DNA from: CAVVYA01 sp964577835
GTDB taxonomy: Bacteria > Pseudomonadota > Alphaproteobacteria > SMXQ01
Direction of reading: 5' to 3'
Length of the DNA stretch: 29,932 bases
Assembly: GCA_964577835.1 (NCBI GenBank)
Contig: CAZOBN010000035.1
Span: forward strand, 1-29,932
Shown: positions 23,039 through 29,932 of the stretch, piece by piece
How the letters are laid out: the number at the start of each line of letters is the position of its first letter
Position numbering within the stretch: the stretch's first letter is position 1
Translations under genes and position numbers: made by a program
The notes under the pieces: generated by a model
Database searches by the model: none
What the model was told of the DNA's origin: nothing
The model's input: the letters and a program-made list of their open reading frames with translations, nothing else

Positions 23039-23641
23039 CTAAAGGTGCTTTGGCGGCTGGTAGTTCTCGGCGCCCTTCGGCGGCGTGGTCGGCGGATACT
23101 CGACCATCTTCTGGAAGATCATGTGCATGAAGAGGAAGAGGGGCTTCGCCTTCATGATCAAGACCACAGCGTCGTTCTTGGGGTCGTCGTTGAAGTGCTG
23201 GTGCACGCAGCCGTTCTCGACGATGCAGGCGTCGCCCGCCTCCCACGGCAGCTCGAGCCGGTCGTGGACGTCGTGGCCCTTGCCCTTCAGCACGAAGAAC
23301 ACGGCGGAATTCATATGGCCGTGCTTCTGGCCGTGGCCGCCCGGAGCATAGCAGTCGATATGACATTCGATCGACTGAGCCACCTCGACGGATTGCGGGT
23401 TGATGATCTTCTTGCCGTAATTGTGCGGTCCGCCCTTCCACTTCCAATCGGTCGTGGTGTAGACGCGCGGCTGGGCGAACAGGCTCTTGTAGACCTCGCC
23501 ATAGGTGCCTTCGAGGGCGCGCACGAAGGTGCGCTTCTTCTGCCAGCGCTCCCACACCACTTCCTTGTTTTGGTTGTGGCCAGTTTCGCCTGGCTTGATG
23601 TAAACGTCGGTTTCTTTTTCCGTGATACCGTCATCGGCCAT
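23039..23641 (-). CDS. Cupin-domain protein (first of a pair)
   Basis: A 200-residue single-domain cupin with AGGAG 8 nt before the ATG. The first motif holds His107 and His109 (GQKHGHMNSAVFFVLKGKG) but Ala113 or a neighbour stands where Glu is expected. The second motif GDACIVENGCVHQHFN holds His147 and His149. A three- or four-His metal site is therefore likely, as in some thiol and quercetin-type dioxygenase relatives. The N-terminal 90 residues are rich in charged and aromatic residues and may cap the barrel. The C-terminal tail is Pro-rich. It heads a two-gene unit with the cupin at 22421 and diverges from an MFS permease. The likely role is an oxygenase or isomerase step in the same catabolic pathway; this is inference. 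Confidence 0.85.
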   Translation of the reverse strand: MADDGITEKETDVYIKPGETGHNQNKEVVWERWQKKRTFVRALEGTYGEVYKSLFAQPRVYTTTDWKWKGGPHNYGKKIINPQSVEVAQSIECHIDCYAPGGHGQKHGHMNSAVFFVLKGKGHDVHDRLELPWEAGDACIVENGCVHQHFNDDPKNDAVVLIMKAKPLFLFMHMIFQKMVEYPPTTPPKGAENYQPPKHL

Positions 23642-23672
23642 TGCGGAAACTCCTGAAGCGCATGGATAATGG

Positions 23673-23707
23673 CCGGGAAACGCCGGCGATCGGCGCTTTT
23701 TTCCCGG
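23673..23707. promoter_or_regulatory. Long interrupted inverted repeat in the cupin/MFS spacer
   Basis: CCGGGAAA (23673-23680) pairs with TTTCCCGG (23700-23707), and inside it CGCCG (23681-23685) pairs with CGGCG (23691-23695). On the + strand the inner hairpin is followed by six T, so it may work as a terminator against transcripts entering the MFS side. It lies 31 nt upstream of the first cupin ATG, so it may instead be an operator or leader structure of that gene. Confidence 0.4.
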
Positions 23708-23858
23708 GCTGAACTGGGCCCCCTAGATAGCTCATTCCCGCCGCCACTGCTATGCGCATTTTCGCGCCCGAAAGGCTGCCCTTTCTTTGAAAACTAAGTA
23801 TCTCTTGTCACACAACGGGTTGCGACATGGCCGCACCGTGTCGGCGCATTGACCGAAG

Positions 23859-25067
23859 ATGTCGACGGAAAACAGCACGTCCCGCGCCGCCCTTCCTTGG
23901 CGCACCACCGTGGCGATCTACGGAACCTCGTTCTTCAGCCTCAGCATCGTGCCCATGGCCGCCCTGGTGGTACCGCTATGGGCGCTCGGACTCGGCGCCT
24001 CCCCGTTGTGGATCGGCATCATCGTCGGCGCACGTTCGCTGTTGCCCATGCTGCTCTCGATCCACGGCGGCGTGTTGATGGACCGGCTCGGCACGCGACG
24101 GGTCATGCTGTTCTTCGCCGTCGTCACGTTCGCGGCCTTTCCGCTCTATCCCTTGCTGCCCTCGCTCTATGCGCTGGTCGTGCTGCAACTGATCACCGGT
24201 CTGACCCAGGGCCTGTCCTGGGTCGGCTCGCAGACCTTGTACGGCCAGTTCACCCGCGGCAGCCCGAAGCATGCCGGGCGCGTCACCTTCTTCACCAACG
24301 CCGGCGGGTTCGTCGGACCGCTGATTGCCGGTGTGGTGTGGAGCGCGGCCGGTGCGGTCGGTTCCTTTGCCTTGCTGACCGCATGGTCGTTCGCATTGTT
24401 GCTGACCGTCGTCATCCTGCCGCGTTCGGTCGACAGGCCGATCGAGAAAGTGACGGCGAGGGAGCTCGTCCCGCGGGTTGCGGATTATGGGAAGGCCTTC
24501 GCGCTGTGCGCCATTCCGGTGGTCGCCCTGGTCATGATCTTCACCTTCCTGCGCATCGCCGTGGCCGGGGTGCAGTCGTCCTTTTATGTGGTCTATCTCG
24601 AGAATATCGGGATGACGGGCGCCGCTATCGGAATCCTGATCGGCTGCGCCAATCTGGTGGCGAGCCCGGCATCGCTCGTGACGCTGCCCAAGCGCATCCT
24701 CAAGCCGGCCTGGCTCATGGTGCATGCCACGATCGCCAGTATCCTGTTCATGACGATCACGCCGTTGTTCGCCGATTTCCATTGGCTGCTGATCATGGCG
24801 GCGTTCTATGGTGCCGGTGTGGGCATCGGATTCCCCACGCTGATCTCGCTGCTGTCGAATGCGGTGGATCCGCATGTCCAGGGCATGAGCGTGGGATTGC
24901 GCACCACCGTCAACCGCGTCGCATCGCTGATCGTGCCCGTCATCATGGGTGCGATCGCCGAGATCTGGGACATCGAGACGAGCTTCCTCATCGTCGGATT
25001 GGCGCTCATGATCATTGTCGCGGCCACGGCTTATTTCATCGGGCGTCGCCCGGAGGCCTATGGCTGA
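23859..25067 (+). CDS. Major facilitator superfamily permease
   Basis: A 402-residue MFS transporter with twelve predicted membrane segments and the short cytoplasmic A-like motif GGVLMDRLGTRRVM between helices 2 and 3 (about residues 71-84). The central loop (about residues 190-215) separates the two six-helix halves. There is only a weak ribosome site ahead of ATG 23859. MFS permeases move sugars, organic acids or drugs using the proton gradient; the substrate cannot be read from the sequence. It diverges from the cupin pair with 217 bp between, so it could export or import a pathway compound under shared control. A weak GCCGG-T5-CGGC stem lies after the stop. Confidence 0.9.
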   Translation: MSTENSTSRAALPWRTTVAIYGTSFFSLSIVPMAALVVPLWALGLGASPLWIGIIVGARSLLPMLLSIHGGVLMDRLGTRRVMLFFAVVTFAAFPLYPLLPSLYALVVLQLITGLTQGLSWVGSQTLYGQFTRGSPKHAGRVTFFTNAGGFVGPLIAGVVWSAAGAVGSFALLTAWSFALLLTVVILPRSVDRPIEKVTARELVPRVADYGKAFALCAIPVVALVMIFTFLRIAVAGVQSSFYVVYLENIGMTGAAIGILIGCANLVASPASLVTLPKRILKPAWLMVHATIASILFMTITPLFADFHWLLIMAAFYGAGVGIGFPTLISLLSNAVDPHVQGMSVGLRTTVNRVASLIVPVIMGAIAEIWDIETSFLIVGLALMIIVAATAYFIGRRPEAYG

Positions 25068-25424
25068 GCATGGCTCTTTTCGCGGTTAGATGGGAAAAAT
25101 GCCGGTTTTTCGGCTCATTTGTCGCGAAAGCCGGCGCGCAAAGCGCTTGAAACCCTCGGCCCTTATGGATACGGTTGCGTCACTATGATGTTGCGGTTCG
25201 GCAGTCGCCTTTCGTAACGAGGGGAAAGACGCAGGCCTCGACATCGCAGAGTTGTGTGGCCTTCAGTAAGCGGCTCAGTAATTTGGCCGTGGATTCGCTG
25301 CGGGGAAGAGTGGCTGGCCTGGCGGGCCGGCCATCGTATCGCGGGTCCCGGCCAGTCGGTTGGCGCATTTCGCTTCAGGCTTTGGCAAGCCACGGGATCT
25401 CGGCGAGGAGAATCCCATGAGGCC
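25068..25424. other. Intergenic region before the LytM peptidase gene
   Basis: About 360 bp. A long frame runs through it in phase with the peptidase gene from GTG 25254, but its sequence has no domain character and is unlike known N-termini, so I treat it as leader. A TATGAT at about 25186-25191 resembles a -10 box without a clear -35. Nothing else stands out. Confidence 0.45.
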
Positions 25425-25428
25425 ATGA
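25417..25428 (+). other. Three-codon leader frame overlapping the peptidase start
   Basis: ATG-AGG-CCA-TGA (25417-25428) has the best ribosome site in the region, GAGGAG at 25405-25410 with 6-nt spacing. Its stop overlaps the peptidase ATG at 25425 as ATGA. It may couple translation by termination-reinitiation, or it may simply be chance. Confidence 0.35.
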
Positions 25429-26807
25429 TCCGACAACGGTTGCCGCGGCTGGAGGCTGTTCGATCGGCTGGCGAACAAGACGGGGGAGTCTTGCGGAAGC
25501 CTGAAGTCCAGTGGCCCATGCCGCCAGGCTCGCGACAGAAGCATCCGATACGGCGCATCGTCGCCGCAGCCGGCATGTTCCTGGTCAGAGCCTTCCCAGA
25601 GCGCGAAGTGCTGCTTCGCGCCGACGGTCGTGTGCGATTCATCCGCCTCGGTCTCGGCGTTCAACTCGCGGCGGTTGTTCTCGCACTGGTGCTGGTGCCT
25701 GGCGCCATATACGGCCTCGCCAAGAATTTCATCTTCCAGGACGCGGTGATCGCGGCCAAAACCGCCGAGTTGCACAAGCTCGCATCCGCTTATGACGCCC
25801 TGAAGGCGGAGACGGCGGATAGCCAGAAGCATTACCGCATCATCACCCAGCAGCTCGAAACCAAGCACTCTTATCTGCTGAAAGTCATGGAGCAGAATAA
25901 GGCGCTGCGGGCTGACCTGGGCCAGACGCGCGGTGCCTTGCAGATGTCGGAAGCGGAGCGCCTCAAGGTGCAGACCGCACGCGAGACCCTGCTGGCGCGG
26001 CTCGACCAGCTCGACAGCTCGCTCAAGACCATGGCCGCGGAAAAAGAAACACTGCTCGGTAGTCCCAAGAATTCGCACCGCCAGCAGGCGATCGCCGAAC
26101 GGGCGCGCGCCGACGAATTGCAGGAACGCCTGATCGCCCTGCAGCTCGGCCAGCAGGAGGTGTTGAAGCGGCTTTCGGCGCGTACCGCCGGCAGCATCGG
26201 CGAGCTCAAGGATCTGATCGCGATGATCGGTTTGAACGCTGATCGTCTGCTCGCCGGCATCACGGCCACCAGCGGGATCGGCGGACCCTTTGTCGAGTTC
26301 GACCTCGATCGCGACGAGCCGCGCGCCGATTCGCAACTCGCCGCGTTGAGCAGCCATATCGACCAGTGGGATGAACTGCAGCAGGTGTTGCGCCGCCTGC
26401 CGCTCTCGGCGCCTGTCGACAATTACGTGACCATGAGTTCCTATGGCAAGCGGCGCGATCCGCTCAACGGCCACTTGGCCATGCATCACGGGGTGGATCT
26501 GGGCGGGCCACCCAAGTCACCGATCCTAAGCGCCGCGCCTGGCGTCGTCGTCTTCGCCGGCAGCAACGGCAGTTATGGCCGCATGGTGGAGATCGATCAC
26601 GGCATGGGCATCCGTACGCGCTATGGACATCTCAGCAGCACCTCGGTGCGCAAGGGGCAGAGCGTCGGCTATCGCCAGCAGATCGGCGTCATCGGCACCA
26701 CGGGTCGCTCGACCGGCGTGCATCTCCACTACGAGGTGCTGGTCAACGACACGCCGCACGACCCCATGCGTTTCATTCAGGCAGGGAAACATGTTTTCAA
26801 AGGGTAA
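25425..26807 (+). CDS. LytM/M23-family metallopeptidase with membrane anchor and coiled coil
   Basis: A 460-residue cell-wall peptidase. A cytoplasmic N-terminus (with the family-typical FPEREVLLRADGRVRFIRL about residues 55-75) is followed by one membrane helix (about 72-95), a long coiled coil (about 100-235) and a C-terminal M23 domain (about 330-450). The zinc ligands are intact: His354 and Asp358 in HHGVD, and the HLHYE pair His433/His435. M23 enzymes cut peptide cross-links in peptidoglycan. This architecture, joined to a bactofilin gene, matches LmdC-type proteins that shape curved or stalked cells. The start at 25425 is one of several possible; M at 25575 would also keep all domains. 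It overlaps the bactofilin gene by 17 nt. Confidence 0.9.
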   Translation: MIRQRLPRLEAVRSAGEQDGGVLRKPEVQWPMPPGSRQKHPIRRIVAAAGMFLVRAFPEREVLLRADGRVRFIRLGLGVQLAAVVLALVLVPGAIYGLAKNFIFQDAVIAAKTAELHKLASAYDALKAETADSQKHYRIITQQLETKHSYLLKVMEQNKALRADLGQTRGALQMSEAERLKVQTARETLLARLDQLDSSLKTMAAEKETLLGSPKNSHRQQAIAERARADELQERLIALQLGQQEVLKRLSARTAGSIGELKDLIAMIGLNADRLLAGITATSGIGGPFVEFDLDRDEPRADSQLAALSSHIDQWDELQQVLRRLPLSAPVDNYVTMSSYGKRRDPLNGHLAMHHGVDLGGPPKSPILSAAPGVVVFAGSNGSYGRMVEIDHGMGIRTRYGHLSSTSVRKGQSVGYRQQIGVIGTTGRSTGVHLHYEVLVNDTPHDPMRFIQAGKHVFKG

Positions 26808-27231
26808 GAGGGAGGTTGAGGTGCCGCGTTCTCTCAGCCGCAATCCGCCATCGATCATCAGTGCCAGCCTGCGCATCGTCGGCAATCTCGTCAGCGACGG
26901 CGACATCCAGGTCGACGGCACCGTCGACGGCGATGTGCAGAGCCGCAGCCTGACCGTCAGCCAAGGGGCTGCGGTGAATGGCGGCATCTCGGCCGAGTCG
27001 GTGCGCATAGACGGCGCGGTGAACGGCCATATCAAGGCGTCCAACGTCATGCTCGGGCCGACCGCCCGGGTGCTCGGCGACATTATCCATGCCCAACTGG
27101 TGATCGAGGCCGGCGCTTTCCTCGAAGGCCATTGCCGACGCATGGAAATGGAATCGGCGCCGATGATCTCGGGACCGTCTGCCATGACCGCGCAGGCGGA
27201 CGAAGCGCCGCTCTACGGCACGGCGCAGTAA
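26791..27231 (+). CDS. Bactofilin family cytoskeletal protein
   Basis: A 146-residue bactofilin (DUF583, polymer-forming cytoskeletal). The core SLRIVGNLVSDGDIQVDGTVDGDVQ is the classic start of the right-handed beta-helix, which runs to about residue 118 with repeated Gly/Val turns (VRIDGAVNGHIKASNV, ARVLGDI). Short hydrophilic tails lie at both ends, as usual. ATG 26791 lies inside the end of the peptidase gene; GTG 26821 with GGGAGG is an alternative. Bactofilins form filaments at the membrane that position wall enzymes, and the adjacent LytM peptidase is the usual partner. The stop codon is only 4 nt from the stop of the convergent dehydratase-like gene. Confidence 0.93.
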   Translation: MFSKGKREVEVPRSLSRNPPSIISASLRIVGNLVSDGDIQVDGTVDGDVQSRSLTVSQGAAVNGGISAESVRIDGAVNGHIKASNVMLGPTARVLGDIIHAQLVIEAGAFLEGHCRRMEMESAPMISGPSAMTAQADEAPLYGTAQ

Positions 27232-27235
27232 GAAC

Positions 27236-28246
27236 CTATTTCGCCGATGAGGCGCGCGCCCGCGCGCTTCCCAGCGCCGCGGCGAACGCCGCCGGCTCCA
27301 CATTGCCCCCCGAGCAGACCACGGCGACGGTCTTTCCCGCGCAGTCGAGCTTGCCGGCCAGAGCAGCCGCCAGCGCCACGGCGCCGCCGGGCTCCACCAC
27401 GATCTTGAGCTCGGCGAAGGCGGCCGCCATGGCGCGCGCGACCTCCGCGTCGCTCACGGTCAGGCCGCCCGCGAGAAGACGGCGGTTGATGGGAAAGGTG
27501 AGTAGGCCGGGCGTCGGCGCCAGCAGCGCATCGCAGAACGAGGCATCGTCGGCGCGGAGCGGCGGATTGGCGAGACGCTTACCGGCCGCGAGCGAGCGCG
27601 CCGTATCGTCGAAAGCCTCCGGCTCCACGGCATAGATCGCGATACCGGGAACACGCTCGGCCAGGGCGGTTGCCGTGCCGGCGATCAGTCCCCCGCCGCC
27701 GCAAGGGACAAGCGCCGCATCGAGCCGGGCTTCGAGCGCCGCGGCTTGCATCGCGACTTCGAGGCCAAGCGTTCCTTGCCCGGCGATGATGCGCGTGTCG
27801 TCATACGGCGGCACCAGACTGGCGCCGCGTTCCTCGGCGAACCGGGCGCCGATCGCCTCGCGATCCTCGCTATAGCGGTCATAGGTCATCACCTCGGCGC
27901 CCCAGGCGCGGGTCGCCGCCATTTTCGTTGACGGTGCGTCGGCTGGCATCACGATGGCCGCCGTCACGCCCAGCATCTTCGCCGCCGCCGCCACCGCCTG
28001 GGCGTGGTTCCCCGACGAGTAGGCGACCACGCCCCGTTTTCGTTCGGCGGCGCTCAACAGGCTGAGGCGATAGAAGGCGCCGCGAAATTTGAACGAGCCA
28101 GTCTTCTGCAGGCATTCGGCTTTGATCAGCAGGCGGCCGCCGACGTACTCGTTCAACCGCGCGGACTCCAGCAGCGGCGTGACAACCGCATGTCCCGCGA
28201 GCGCCCGTGCCGCCTCTTCGATGTCGCCGATCGTGACGCCGCTCAT
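27236..28246 (-). CDS. Threonine/serine dehydratase-like PLP enzyme
   Basis: A 336-residue fold-type II PLP enzyme of the serine/threonine dehydratase and serine racemase group. Lys53 in KTGSFKFRGAF is the Schiff-base lysine, SSGNHAQAVA binds the substrate carboxylate, and PCGGGGLIAGTA binds the phosphate. No C-terminal ACT regulatory domain is present, so it is a catabolic or racemase-like form rather than biosynthetic IlvA. The start at 28246 overlaps the stop of the upstream hydrolase gene as ATGA, showing coupling; a longer frame to 28876 would lie within that gene and is rejected. Likely products are 2-oxo acids plus ammonia; the exact substrate (Thr, Ser or hydroxyaspartate) is not readable. 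Confidence 0.92.
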   Translation of the reverse strand: MSGVTIGDIEEAARALAGHAVVTPLLESARLNEYVGGRLLIKAECLQKTGSFKFRGAFYRLSLLSAAERKRGVVAYSSGNHAQAVAAAAKMLGVTAAIVMPADAPSTKMAATRAWGAEVMTYDRYSEDREAIGARFAEERGASLVPPYDDTRIIAGQGTLGLEVAMQAAALEARLDAALVPCGGGGLIAGTATALAERVPGIAIYAVEPEAFDDTARSLAAGKRLANPPLRADDASFCDALLAPTPGLLTFPINRRLLAGGLTVSDAEVARAMAAAFAELKIVVEPGGAVALAAALAGKLDCAGKTVAVVCSGGNVEPAAFAAALGSARARASSAK

Positions 28247-29109
28247 GGCAAGCCGTCCAAGAACCGGGTTAACGCCGCGGCCGCGACCGGCTCGCCCAAA
28301 TTCGGCGTGTGGCCGACGCCGGGCACCGTCACCGCGACCAGGTCTGGCTTCTCGGCCTTCATGCGCGCCAGCCCCCCGGGCGACAGCACGGCCGATGTGC
28401 CGCCGCGCAGCGCCAAGGTGGGAATGGGGCGCAGCGCGCGAAAGTACGGCCACAGATCTTGCCGTTCGCGCAGGGTCTTGCGCGCAGCGCGCGCGAGCCG
28501 CACGTCCCAATCGAAATGCAATTGGCCGTCGGGAGCTTCCCGATAGGTCGCGCGCGCCATGCGTTGCCAATTCTCCGGCTCGCCGAGCTCGAGATAGCCG
28601 AATATGCGTTGCATTTCCGCGCTGGCGGCTTCCCAGGTCGGTTGAGGCCGGTCCTTGGCGACGTAGTCGAGAATGCGCCCGACGCCGGCGGTGTCGAACT
28701 CCGGGCCGATATCGTTCAAGACGGCGCCGGCGAGGATATTCGGTCGCGCAACGGCGAGCCCCATGGCGAGCGCGCCGCCGAGCGAGGTGCCGATCACGAC
28801 GACTTTGTGGATATTGAGCGCGGTGAGCAGATGCAGGATGTCGTTGAGGTAGGTCGGCGGTTGATAGTTGCGCCAATCCGCGTCATAGCCGGACAGCCCG
28901 CGGCCGCGGTAATCCGGACAGACGATCCGGCGCCGCGCGGCGAGGGTCTGCGCCAGGTGGTCGAAGTCCTTGGCGTTGCGCGTCATGCCGGCGAGACACA
29001 GGACCGCCGCTCGCTCGGACCGCCGCGGCTCATAGTCGCGGGTATAGAGGCTGACGCCGTCCTCGGCCAGGATCCGGCGCTCTTGAAAAGGGATCGCGAC
29101 GGCGGCCAT
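28243..29109 (-). CDS. Alpha/beta-fold hydrolase
   Basis: A 288-residue alpha/beta hydrolase. The nucleophile elbow GTSLGG places Ser109 and the C-terminal GVGHTPNL places His267. The oxyanion-region LAGMTRNAKDF (residues 39-49) and DYRGRGLSGYD are typical. At the position where many relatives have RGxxSDxLS the sequence is RGGTSAVLSP, with Ala240 in place of the usual acid, so the third catalytic residue may lie elsewhere or be absent. The gene starts 9 nt after the dehalogenase-like gene and is translationally coupled to the dehydratase-like gene downstream. Substrate unknown. Confidence 0.9.
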   Translation of the reverse strand: MAAVAIPFQERRILAEDGVSLYTRDYEPRRSERAAVLCLAGMTRNAKDFDHLAQTLAARRRIVCPDYRGRGLSGYDADWRNYQPPTYLNDILHLLTALNIHKVVVIGTSLGGALAMGLAVARPNILAGAVLNDIGPEFDTAGVGRILDYVAKDRPQPTWEAASAEMQRIFGYLELGEPENWQRMARATYREAPDGQLHFDWDVRLARAARKTLRERQDLWPYFRALRPIPTLALRGGTSAVLSPGGLARMKAEKPDLVAVTVPGVGHTPNLGEPVAAAALTRFLDGLP

Positions 29110-29118
29110 GGAGCGCGG

Positions 29119-29835
29119 TCAATGGCCGAGCAGGGCAGGCAGTTCGTCCAGTCCGCCGAGCTTGAGCGCGATGCGCGCCGGTTCGCCGCCGCGCTCGACC
29201 CAGACCGCGCGGAGCCCGGCCTGCGCCGCGGCTTCCGCGTCCCATGCATTGCCGGAGACGTAACAGATGGCCGCCGGCGGCAGGTGCAGCCGGTCGCAGA
29301 TCAGGGCGTAAGTTGCGGGATCCGGTTTATAGGCGTGCGCGCTCTCGGTCGAAACCACCGCGTCGAGGAACTTATAGAGCGCCGTGTGCTTGGTCGCCGA
29401 CAGCAGCATCGTGGTCGTGCCGTTCGAGAGAATGGCCGTTCTTATGCCGGCCTGCTTCAGGTGCTGCAGGGTGGGCAAGGCATCGGGGAAGGTATCGGCA
29501 TTGAGCACGAGCTGCATCAGGCGCGCACGCAAATGGGCGTCGGCGAGTCCCAATTCGCCCATCGCTTCATCGAGCGCCGTGCCGGTGACATGCCAGTAGT
29601 CGCTTTCCCCGACCGCGGGCCGTTTCGCCAAAGCCATCTGCTTGGCGCGCCAGATGCGGGTCAGCGCCGTGGTCTTGTCCCCGATACGGTCGCGGATCCG
29701 CCCCACGGTCGCGTCGAGATCGAACAGCGTGCCATAGGCGTCGAACACGCAAGCCTGGATATGGGTGAGCGGCACCAGCGGAGAATGAGGCGTCATGTCG
29801 GATGTGAGATCGGTCATGTGGGCGGGTGGGGGCAT
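29119..29835 (-). CDS. Haloacid dehalogenase type II-like hydrolase
   Basis: A 238-residue HAD-superfamily protein of the L-2-haloacid dehalogenase type II group. Asp32 in VFDAYGTLFDLD is the nucleophile, SNG (motif II) holds the Ser/Asn pair, the Lys in AYKPDPATY is motif III, and YVSGNAWDAEAAAQAGL resembles the typical SSNAWD segment of this subgroup. The WRAKQ cap-domain residues are also in place. Real dehalogenase activity or a phosphatase role are both possible. Three in-frame ATG codons (29835, 29817, 29796) compete and none has a strong ribosome site. It is the first gene of a three-gene minus-strand operon. Confidence 0.88.
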   Translation of the reverse strand: MPPPAHMTDLTSDMTPHSPLVPLTHIQACVFDAYGTLFDLDATVGRIRDRIGDKTTALTRIWRAKQMALAKRPAVGESDYWHVTGTALDEAMGELGLADAHLRARLMQLVLNADTFPDALPTLQHLKQAGIRTAILSNGTTTMLLSATKHTALYKFLDAVVSTESAHAYKPDPATYALICDRLHLPPAAICYVSGNAWDAEAAAQAGLRAVWVERGGEPARIALKLGGLDELPALLGH

Positions 29836-29851
29836 GTTCTTCAGATATCGG

Positions 29852-29905
29852 CCTAGTACTCGGAATCACCGATGCCCGCATCACCCCCACCCTCACCCTC
29901 CCCCA
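29852..29905. repeat. Right copy of terminal inverted repeat
   Basis: Reverse complement of the first 55 bases of the window with about three differences. After it the sequence continues into C/G tracts (CCCTCCCCCACAAGG, GTGGAGGGG), a form common in intergenic repeats of alphaproteobacteria. It begins 16 bases upstream of the haloacid dehalogenase-like start codon, so the promoter of that operon may lie within it. Confidence 0.8.
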
Positions 29906-29932
29906 CAAGGGTGGAGGGGATTCGCAATGTTG

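Noticed and set aside
28246..28876. N-terminal extension of the dehydratase-like protein
   Set aside because: It lies wholly within the alpha/beta hydrolase gene in another frame; the ATGA overlap start at 28246 matches the family N-terminus.

Overview
The window is a GC-rich, gene-dense piece of DNA that most resembles a free-living alphaproteobacterium. The reasons are the many tripartite tricarboxylate transporter (TTT) solute receptors, a bactofilin/LytM-peptidase pair, a DUF2189 membrane protein, an HxlR regulator, and codon use strongly biased to G/C in third positions. It looks like one whole draft scaffold. It carries a 100-N gap inside an aldehyde dehydrogenase gene, and both ends lie in nearly identical copies, in inverted orientation, of a G/C-tract repeat, which is where assemblers stop. 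I see no tRNA, rRNA, CRISPR array or phage genes.

Layout. 1-6 kb (+ strand): an orphan Bug/TctC receptor, an aldehyde dehydrogenase (gapped), a UbiD-family decarboxylase with a strong terminator, and an iron-type ABC solute-binding protein. 6.2-9.3 kb: a minus-strand GST / small membrane protein / TfoX-like operon diverging from an HxlR regulator, then a DUF2189 membrane protein. 9.7-17.1 kb (+): a second TctC receptor with terminator, an ORF-less group IIC intron placed directly behind that terminator, a thiamine-diphosphate (ThDP) enzyme, a UbiX flavin prenyltransferase, a long structured leader, and a fused TctA-TctB permease. 17.4-21.9 kb (-): a classical tctA-tctB-tctC operon (the receptor has an unusual C-terminal domain), a terminator, and an ornithine cyclodeaminase-like gene. 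22.4-23.6 kb (-): two small cupin proteins, diverging from an MFS permease (23.9-25.1 kb, +). 25.4-27.2 kb (+): LytM/M23 peptidase and bactofilin. 27.2-29.8 kb (-): haloacid dehalogenase-like, alpha/beta hydrolase and serine/threonine dehydratase-like genes, tightly coupled.

How it may work together (inference). UbiX makes prenylated FMN for the UbiD-like decarboxylase. Two metal cupins, a ThDP enzyme and an aldehyde dehydrogenase could then oxidise the decarboxylated product, cleave 2-oxo acids and oxidise aldehydes. Several TTT receptors and two permeases would bring in the carboxylated substrate(s). This makes most of 0.3-25 kb look like a catabolic island for one or more unknown, probably aromatic or polycarboxylic, acids. 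The outer genes (GST, TfoX, bactofilin, dehalogenase group) look like ordinary housekeeping or unrelated genes.
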